From: Melampsora larici-populina 98AG31
Taxonomy: Eukaryota > Basidiomycota > Pucciniomycetes > Pucciniales > Melampsoraceae
Direction: 5' to 3'
DNA length: 64,000 bases
Assembly (NCBI RefSeq): GCF_000204055.1
Contig: NW_006768777.1
Span: forward strand, 696,036-760,035
Of this stretch, positions 57,223 through 64,000 are shown one piece after another. Under the pieces are notes generated by a model, which did no database searches, was not told where the DNA came from, and worked only from the letters and a program-made list of their open reading frames with translations. The translations under genes and the position numbers were made by a program. Position 1 is the stretch's first letter; the number at the start of each line of letters is the position of its first letter.

Positions 57223-58885
57223 TTCGTTACTAATTTGATTTTCTCGAGAATGACCGATTTGTTGACTATGGTATACACTCTTTCGACAATAGAGAAAGAT
57301 CTAGACTAGCAGTTTGATAAAGGAAGGTAGAGACTAAGTCTGATTATGCTGTGCGAGAATGATGATGCAAGTAAGAGGAGAAAATACTATGTGCAAGTAA
57401 GAGGAGAAAGTATGTACTATGTGCAAGAAATAAAAGTTGATGGCTTGGAAAGAATGGACTGGCAAAGAAGAGGTGGGTGAGTAGGTCAAAGCACCAGGCT
57501 CTTATGGCTTATATATCGAAAGATTGACCACGCAAGATCAATTCAACCACCTTCATGACCAATCAACGTGAAGGAGTTTCATCAAGGAGCCCCCCGTTCA
57601 AGTTTAGAATAATTGGGTAATCCGACGGAGGTGTCTGAGGCAGCACCACGCGGCCGCGCCCACTCTATCAAGGTCCATACAACTGTACGTCAAGCCTGAT
57701 TAAAACAATGAACTTCTTGCTGAGGATAGATTGTAGATCTAGGGGGTGGTAGAAAAGCTTTGAATAGCCTGATAGAAACCTCATCACCACAGCAGAATCA
57801 CCCATCCCAACCACTTGATGCTTGGGCGTGATATGTAAGGGGTCAATGTATGCAGCAACTGTGTCCTTGACACGCGTGCTCTTCACACACATGTCCTTCA
57901 CATCAAATCATTCGCAATCACGGTGTTTGCAACAGCTCAAATGTACAGCAAGTTTCATTTCAACTTCTAAGCCGGTTCCCTCGCACCTGCTCACCTCGTA
58001 GAAGTTTATCAAGTGCAAGCGAAACAAAACAACACATGTAGGATGTGATACCTAAGACAGCTTACAGATATTGTCACATGCCATGATCACAGTTGTTAAC
58101 GCCTACCGTTTCATGGTCGATTCGACTGCTGGATCTCAAACGAAGCAGATCTCTCTCCTTGGCTGAGGCATACGGAAGAAGTTGCACGCTCTCCCGGCCT
58201 TTACCGATAGAAGTTCGGCAACTTTGAACCAATAGAGATAAACTCGCCGCAAATCATCATCAATTCTCTAGATAAATCAAAAGATACTAAAATCAAAAAT
58301 CTCGCTTCAGAGCGTTAAATAGTCTGCCGCGTAGTTTGGATTTCGCGCAAGTGACGCTGTGTATAATAACCCAATATGTGAAGGAATTTCTTTAGCAATG
58401 AGAGAAAAAAGATAACGTAAAAGAAATCCGAAATACACCTCAGCTATATATACATATCATCACCACGTGATCCAACTGACTGTAATCAAACGTCCGAACT
58501 AAAGCTGAGCTGTCGTGATGTTTTGAAACCAAATCCATCTTCCCTGTCGCCAACCTTTCTTTGTGACACACATAAAATCCAATTGTAGAGCATCACCACA
58601 TGTAAGAAAAACTTGGAAGATAATATGGTATGGAAAAAGAGACATAAATGAAAGACTTCTTTATTCGATATCAAGCAAGGAGTAAAAATTATTTGCTAAA
58701 GAATCGATCGCAAAGGAGACTTTATGGCGATTCTACCTGGCCGTTTGATATCGAGGGTCAACATACCACAGCAAGAATCTCAAAGCAAACACTCGCGCCA
58801 TGGTGACATGAATGTCAGGTAGTGTTCTAGACGCCTAGGCTGATTTTGGTTGAATATGTGTAAGTCCCAGGAGCGAACATTCCTA
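57223..58885. other. 1.7 kb without a supportable gene
   Basis: Promoter side of the repeat-precursor gene, then AT-balanced DNA up to the TA-flanked transposon. A minus-strand frame at 57668-57901 (KHQVVGMGDSAVVMRFLSG) looks protein-like but has no flanking exon or known domain, so it is left uncalled. Confidence 0.4.
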
Positions 58886-58975
58886 CAGCCGTTGTAAGAT
58901 CTGTCGGTAGATTTTGCGATTGTTGTGTCGTCGCCGGATTTAACATCAAGGTCCAAAACTCGAAAAACTCTTTCG
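58886..58975 (+). repeat. left terminal inverted repeat of the 5.1-kb element
   Basis: Starts CAGCCGTTGTAAGATCT next to TA and includes TGTGTCGTC and AAAACTCGAA in the same order as the right end. The transposase promoter must lie within or just after it. Confidence 0.88.
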
Positions 58976-59150
58976 AGATTGTTTGAGATTGGACAAGTAA
59001 GTTCACGATCTCCTCTCTCCTTATGTTCCCATTACTCCCTACTGTGCCATAACGAAAGCCGGTTAATGTTTTTTTTCCTTTTCCTGTTTACCGGTTTCCA
59101 CTCATTCCACTTTCTAAAACCCTCCACTCGACTTCCTCATCGTCACATCT

Positions 59151-59415
59151 GTTCCCACCATCACCTTCATCAGTTCCTCATCCGACTTCGGATATCCTTT
59201 CGATCGTGACTCATTTGTCAGTATTCTTTGTTTTCGTTTCCTTGGTCCCTCTCAATTCTGATATCTCCGTGCGGTCCCACCACCACTTTCACCAGTTCGA
59301 CATCCCACTTTGGATAATTCCTCGATTGATTCACCAGTTTGTCATCCCACTTTGGATATTCTTTTGATCGTGAGTATTCTTGATTTTTGTTTCCTTGGTA
59401 TCTCTCAATACTGAT
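59151..59415 (+). repeat. two-copy direct repeat in the transposase leader
   Basis: Two diverged copies of about 125-140 bp (from about 59151 and about 59276), each with CCCACCA, CATCC-ACTT-GGATA, TTTGATCGTGA-type and TTTCCTTGGT-TCTCTCAAT motifs. The second ends in the ACAG just before the ATG at 59433. Probably promoter/leader or intron duplication. Confidence 0.55.
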
Positions 59416-59432
59416 ATTGGTCTTTTATACAG

Positions 59433-60546
59433 ATGCCCATCAATACTTATACCACCGATATAAAGATGGTGGTTGTTAGGATGGTAATGCGCGGCATGCG
59501 ATTCCACGATATTGTCTCAACGCTCGGAGTTGATGTTTCTCTTACGTCGGTCCGGCGATGGTTTGACCTTTACCGCACAACTTGGGAGGTGATCACGAAT
59601 CCTGATGATCACATGAGGCAAGGAGCTCGCCCCATTTTAGGACCAGCTCAACACAATTTTATTCTCGAATCGCTCGAACACGATCCCACTTTATTTTTAG
59701 ACGAGCTTCAAGATAAGATCACCAATCACTTTGGAATTACCGTATCTCTCAAGACTCTTTCAAATGAGCTTTGATCGCGTCTTGGATGGACTTGCAAAAA
59801 GGCTCGAACCGTGCATCCTAATCAATCGGCGGAGGCGCGAGGTGCATACATCGGTCAGATCTTTGATATTGATCCGCAATGTCTTGTTTTCACCGGTGAG
59901 CATCAGTTTTATTTTGGTTTTATTCTAAGGGATTTAACTCATTCATCGTGACTCTTATAGACGAAACCGCAGTGAATAAAAGACACCTCTATCGAGAATT
60001 TGCACGCGCACCTCGTGGCAAACGTACTGCTCGGCTTGAAAGACCAACTCGGGCTCAGCGATGGTCTGTGTTACCAGCGATTTCTTTAGGTGGCCTGGTG
60101 GCCTTAGCAATCCAGCCGAGTGGATACTCAAGGATCGACTTTGAGGGTTTTTTGGAAAATTTCTTAGTAAGTCAGTCGTTTAATGGCTTGGGAATATCAA
60201 TATATCACTGATCCTTTCATTGATTATCTAGTTGCCAGCAATGAATCCTTGGCCAGCTAGAAATAGTGTCCTCGTGATGGATAATGCTCCAATCCATCAC
60301 GGAGGTAATATTGCTGCGCTATGTGAGGAACGGGGAATCCGCCTGCTCTACCTTCCATCCTATTCACCTGACTTCAACCCAATCGAGTTGGGGTTTTCTC
60401 CGCTTAAGTCTCGTTTGAAAAGGAGCCGAGCTCTTCATCATGCGATTAATGTAGCAGGGGAGAAAGCATCAATTTTTGAGGCATGTATGATTTTGTTCAC
60501 TGACTCCCTTTGCACAAAATTATTCAAGAGCTGTCGATATCTTTGA
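59433..60546 (+). pseudogene. DD34E IS630/Tc1-mariner transposase with one nonsense codon
   Basis: Exons 59433-59895, 59961-60166 and 60232-60546 sum to 984 nt (328 codons), a normal length. The N-terminus has a helix-turn-helix typical of the family (IVSTLGVDVSLTSVRRWF). Catalytic triad: Asp in the TDETAVNKRH motif at the start of exon 2, Asp in VMDNAPIHH, and Glu in SPDFNPIELGF. There are 34 residues between the second Asp and the Glu. TGA at 59772-59774 interrupts the frame between SLKTLSNEL and SRLGWTCKKARTV; the sequence on both sides stays in one frame and family-like, so this is a single base change, most simply CGA to TGA. No other damage is seen. The copy cannot make full-length enzyme unless the stop is read through. 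Confidence 0.88.
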
Positions 60547-61563
60547 ATATTTTTATTGTTTCTTTGGTTTTCCATTTGGTTTGGTATCAATTAAAAGTTG
60601 TCAGTTAAATTCATGATTCACGAGTTAACTATAGTATCATGTGAATGGTTATTTTTATAAACATTTTTTATTCCAGTTTGTACTCAGGCTTTGACTGTGA
60701 TAGCTAACAAAAGAAAGTGTTGAAATCTAGTCACGAAACTATTTGATCAGAACCCCTTCGAAATCTCTTGCTCATCTGTGAATCATGATAATGGACCCAA
60801 AGTGGTTACAGTCACTTGTTTTTTCTTTTGATATATTGTTGAAGTATAGATGGATGTATCTCCACTATCTTTTCATCGCCAAGTCCACAACAAGACTGGA
60901 TGAAAAATGTACAGTGGTACAATACCATTTGAGGTATCTCATGTGGAACAATTGAACGTCTTTGTTTACGCACAAGGATAAAAATATATTTCATAACATA
61001 TCTCACACACGATAAGAACTATCTCACAACATGATTGTTAGAGCTATTCAGTCTGTTTTTTTGTTTACACGCAAGGACAAAAATATACTTCATAACATAT
61101 TAAACACAATAAGAAATTATTTGCTATTGAGTTGTTCATAGTCTGATAATATTGTGATGTACTGATAATAGATTGAAGAAACCATTCAGTCGTCCAAACT
61201 TTGATAATATTGTAATTGACTAATAATAAATTGAATAAAGTAAAAGAAAAGCAAAGACATCACTCGGTCATATTTTGATAATATTGTAATTGGCTAGTAA
61301 TAAATTGAATAGAGTAAAAAATTGATAAGATATCACTGGGTCAGACTTTGATAATATTGTGATTTGCTAATCATACATTGAATAAAGTGAAAAAAAGTAA
61401 AACATATCGCCCAAGGATTGATATCGAGAACAATCCTGATGGCACACTGGGTTATAAATATTTGAGTTAACTATAGTATGGAGCGGTGAGACAGTCCTAG
61501 GTGCTGGTTTGGTGTATTACATAAATCCTGAGATTTAATGGAACCCAAAAAGCGGTAAAGTTA
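60547..61563. other. spacer between the convergent transposon genes, with tandem repeats
   Basis: Holds the two 3' ends. The motif TGATAATATTGT recurs at 61144, 61202, 61276 and 61349, each followed by CTAATAATAAATTGAATA-like DNA; spacing is 58-74 bp. An additional two-copy block (ATA-TTCATAACATAT, about 60980 and 61080) is present. No gene is seen. Confidence 0.6.
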
Positions 61564-63500
61564 TCAGTACCCAGCTTGATTATTGGAATGTTGACAAAGT
61601 CTCTTACATTTCAGGTAACGGGCTTGAGCTTCGGCCATCAAGAGGTTGGCGATTTGACGGTCAATACCTTTGGAGGTAAGACTCGTTTCAGTTAGTTGCA
61701 CACTCGGTATTAAGTCAGTCCACGCAAGGATCCCAGCTTCTCTGAGAAGCGTTCGAGTGTTGACATCATCAAACACGACGTTGCAGTCGGCCAGGAACAG
61801 CTCGAATTCGACTGAGTTAGAGGTGGAGGGGGGTGGCATCTCGATCTCGATACTGCTACTTTCGCTATTGGAGTTCCAGTCACTTTCAAAGTCGCTAGAA
61901 ACATAGATCGGCTCATTGATCGACATTTTGGGTTCTGGAGCAGGAGCAAAACAAAGGTCAGAAGTACGTCTATTCATGTAGATATTCAATGGCACTTAGC
62001 TCACCTTGCTCTACCTTGTACTTCTTCAGGTCTGGCTTGATATCTACTATCTTGCTTGAGATCGAGGCAGGGCGTTTATTGCCAATATTCATCAAATCGG
62101 GCTTGATGTCAGGCGCCGAGATGGATTTGGAAACACAATGGTTTTTGTCGCCTGGAAGATTGGTATTCAAACTGGAGCCGCCGGCCTGAGCGTGTCGAAT
62201 TGATTGTGACACATGATTCATTGATCGTGATTGTCGAGAACTACCTTTCAATTGAAGTCCAACCCAATCATCCACCCCCATGTCAGGGTGGATCCATCGG
62301 TTCTTCTCGATTTCGTATTGGAACTCGGCAGTATTAGGTGGTATATGGACAGTTGCAATTTTCGCCATCTACATGAACAAAGTGTAGTCAGTTGGAGACA
62401 CTACCAGATTCATACACAGTGGAGCACGTGGCAAAAGTACTTACCACACCTTTTGCCCAAATCCAGGCAGCAGGGTAAGTTAATCAATAACGATAGTTTG
62501 GATCCCAAGGTGTGGTCAAGATGGTACCAGGACCTCCAGCGTACTTTCCGATGGCATGTTGGCTGAAAATCTGGTTTGCCACGGTGTTTAACTCTCTCTT
62601 GTTCTTTGATTCCTGTGAAGCATGAATCCAAAATTCAATGAACCATCATACATCTTGATATAGCCAAAACGTACCTCAGATTCCTGATCTTCGGCCCCTT
62701 CGCCATTAGTCGCAGCAATAAGTTTCTTGGTTGCCGATTCCTGTCAATTTGTTCCAAAATGTTAGATTTGTATTCTCGAAGGATGAAATACATTATAAAT
62801 TGAGAAAGAATAACACTCGCCTTATTGCCCACTTTAACTTTCACCTGCATATTATCGTTCTCGATAGAAACTATTCCATTCTTTTTGGTTGATTTCTCAA
62901 GTGCTGTGACAAAACTTTGCCATTGAACTGCATTGTCAAGAACAACCTTGAATCGTCCAACAGTGGTCTTCCATTTTAGGCCGGGTGAAAAAACACTATT
63001 GAGAATTAATTTTTTCATACCACCCTCATACTCTTCACACGCTCCAGCCACCAGGTCCTTGAAGTCATCAAGACTCTTTCCAAATGGACAAATTTTGAAC
63101 TCTAGAAGGCCGCTGTTGATAGCTTTAGAGTTGATGAAGTTGAGTTTGTCAGCCTTCACTGACTTTTTACTAGCGCCGACTTTCGGAGTGCTCTGAATCG
63201 GAGTGTTGATGTCAACCTCCATGTCCGTGTAGATCTTGAAGCGGACTTCGAGCGTCATCTGATTGTTCTTTTCAAATTGCTCTCGACCCAGAGTTCCGAC
63301 TCGGTGTAAAGGATTTTGTCTGATACTCGTGGCTAGCTGATCATCTACCACCCGATCCTCAGGCTTTTTGAACACTGAAATTGGAAAACAAATCAGTGGA
63401 TTATAAAGTCATAACAGGACTTGTTGAACTGATACTCACGTGTGTTCATGTGGCCAGTCATGGGAGTCGCGACCGGCGTCATAGATGAGGAATTGGACAT
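61564..63500 (-). pseudogene. accessory gene of the 5.1-kb element, SAM-like C-terminus, one nonsense codon
   Basis: Exons 63500-63440, 63374-62821, 62740-62675, 62612-62445, 62368-62005 and 61934-61564 total 1584 nt (528 codons). Intron 2 has a GC donor (AAG|GCGAGT); the others are GT-AG. The start MSNSSSMTPVATPMT is short and disordered. Exon 2 forms an ordered domain with TLEVRFKIYTDMEVDI, LLEFKICPFGKSLDDF, KWKTTVGRFKVVLDNAVQW. Exons 4-5 read through YPAAWIWAKGVMAKIATVH and NRWIHPDMGVDDWVGLQ. The C-terminus FDDVNTRTLLREAGI, WTDLIPSVQLTE, LTSKGIDRQIANLLM resembles a SAM/helical-bundle domain. TGA at 62484-62486 (complement) lies between NYRY and LTYPAAW with the frame otherwise continuous, so one base change disables it. 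It is not a transposase and no named family is recognised; an accessory or regulatory transposition factor is inferred from its position. Confidence 0.75.
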
Positions 63501-63900
63501 TTGGAAAACTACCAAAAAGTAAAATTAACATAGGAATATCCGACAAGGAAAAAGTTGACGAACTTGGATTAGAAGACGTCGAATTGCGGTTTCTTCTTGG
63601 GTTAAACAAATGATAAGATGAGAATATAGAGGATGATATGGAAAATGTGAAGATTGTTTTGGTCAATGATAAAGGAAATGGAACGATGGAATCGGGAAAG
63701 TAGGGAGGAGAAGAATCTAGATATCGAAACAGTGGAAATGGCAGCTTATGAGATGACATCATGGCGATAAGAGAGTGGTTTTCCGGTAATCGATTTGAAG
63801 AAAGAATAGCCGGAAAGAGAGAGGTGGAAAAGAGTTAGGAAGAGGAAATGAGAAAGTATTTGTCCCATCATAAAGAAGGACAATACACTTCAGTCTAAAA
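63501..63900 (-). promoter_or_regulatory. leader/promoter of the accessory gene
   Basis: Between the accessory start codon and the right terminal repeat. C/T-rich on the coding strand. A 108-codon frame overlaps it but is explained by low complexity. Probably contains the promoter and 5' UTR. Confidence 0.4.
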
Positions 63901-63990
63901 CTCGATTTTGTTCGAGTTTTTGACTTTCATAGTAAAATCCCGTGACGACACATCGGTTCAAAAAACTGCCGATAGATCTTACAACGGCTG
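63901..63990 (-). repeat. right terminal inverted repeat of the 5.1-kb element
   Basis: Inverse of the left end, with mismatches at a few positions; ends CGGCTG next to TA. It lies ten bases from the window edge. Confidence 0.88.
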
Positions 63991-64000
63991 TAATCTGACT

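Larger units (their letters stand above)
58886..63990. mobile_element. 5105-bp TA-flanked Tc1/mariner-IS630-type element with two convergent genes
   Basis: The two ends are inverted copies: CAGCCGTTGTAAGATCT is identical, and similarity continues for about 90 bp with no length change for the first 56 bp. Both ends abut TA (58884-58885 and 63991-63992), the target site of the IS630-Tc1-mariner superfamily. Inside are a DDE transposase reading rightward from the left end and a six-exon gene reading leftward from the right end, separated by a 1-kb spacer with short tandem repeats. Typical members of this superfamily are 1.3-2.4 kb with a single gene, so the size and the second gene are unusual. 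Each gene carries one nonsense codon; the copy is otherwise complete. Confidence 0.9.

Noticed and set aside
57668..57901. 77-codon minus-strand frame with protein-like composition
   Set aside because: No start context, exon partner or known domain; kept only as a note.
59772..62486. Classic repeat-induced point mutation of the element
   Set aside because: Only one nonsense change per gene with otherwise intact frames; RIP would give dense C-to-T changes.
1..64000. CRISPR arrays, bacterial operons, tRNA or rRNA genes
   Set aside because: None seen. Direct repeats present are eukaryotic tandem or transposon repeats, and no cloverleaf or rRNA-like stretch was recognised.

Overview
The window is nuclear DNA of a filamentous basidiomycete. 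Its AT-rich sequence, many short GT-AG introns, small secreted proteins and dense young transposons fit a rust fungus (Pucciniales, Melampsora/Puccinia type) best. The species call is inference; the fungal, intron-rich nature is seen directly. Exon models were built by hand from splice signals. In every multi-exon model that is complete, the exon lengths add up to a whole number of codons.

Housekeeping genes. From the left there is the 5' part of an acid sphingomyelinase-like phosphodiesterase (1-1773, minus, cut by the window edge) and a three-RRM NGR1/NAM8/TIA-type RNA-binding protein (3086-7320, minus). A THOC5-like THO subunit (16158-17030, minus) lies head to head with the EFL1/RIA1 ribosome-maturation GTPase (17152-21359, plus). 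Two low-complexity proteins (22558-23199 and 24435-28375) and an orphan basic protein (29691-30638) follow. A complete DRS2-type P4-ATPase flippase sits at 47736-53288 (plus).

Accessory and secreted genes. A two-exon small secreted protein lies at 10657-11142. Three paralogous three-exon genes (32317-33453, 40632-42984, 44381-45527, all minus) encode CmcJ/AsaB-like (GA4-desaturase-type) non-haem oxygenases, and each carries an N-terminal signal peptide and a Lys-Arg site. They share duplicated upstream DNA, with two extra orphan upstream copies. At 55.3-57.2 kb three small secreted proteins sit on the minus strand. One of them (56731-57222) is a repeat-containing precursor cut by five Lys-Arg sites, like Kex2-processed fungal peptide precursors.

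Mobile DNA. A 525-bp TA-flanked MITE lies at 12240-12764 and a degenerate inverted-repeat array at about 13.4-15.3 kb. A tyrosine-recombinase retrotransposon (DIRS/Ngaro type: Gag with intron, RT-RNase H, YR) occupies about 34.2-40.26 kb between oxygenase copies 1 and 2. A 1176-bp hAT-like deletion derivative sits inside intron 1 of oxygenase copy 2. At the right edge is a complete 5105-bp TA-flanked Tc1/mariner-IS630-type element (58886-63990). It carries a DD34E transposase and, facing it, a six-exon accessory gene with a SAM-like C-terminus. Each of these two genes has exactly one in-frame TGA. This two-gene convergent mariner-type element, the Lys-Arg repeat precursor and the secreted oxygenase family are the strongest candidates for something undescribed.
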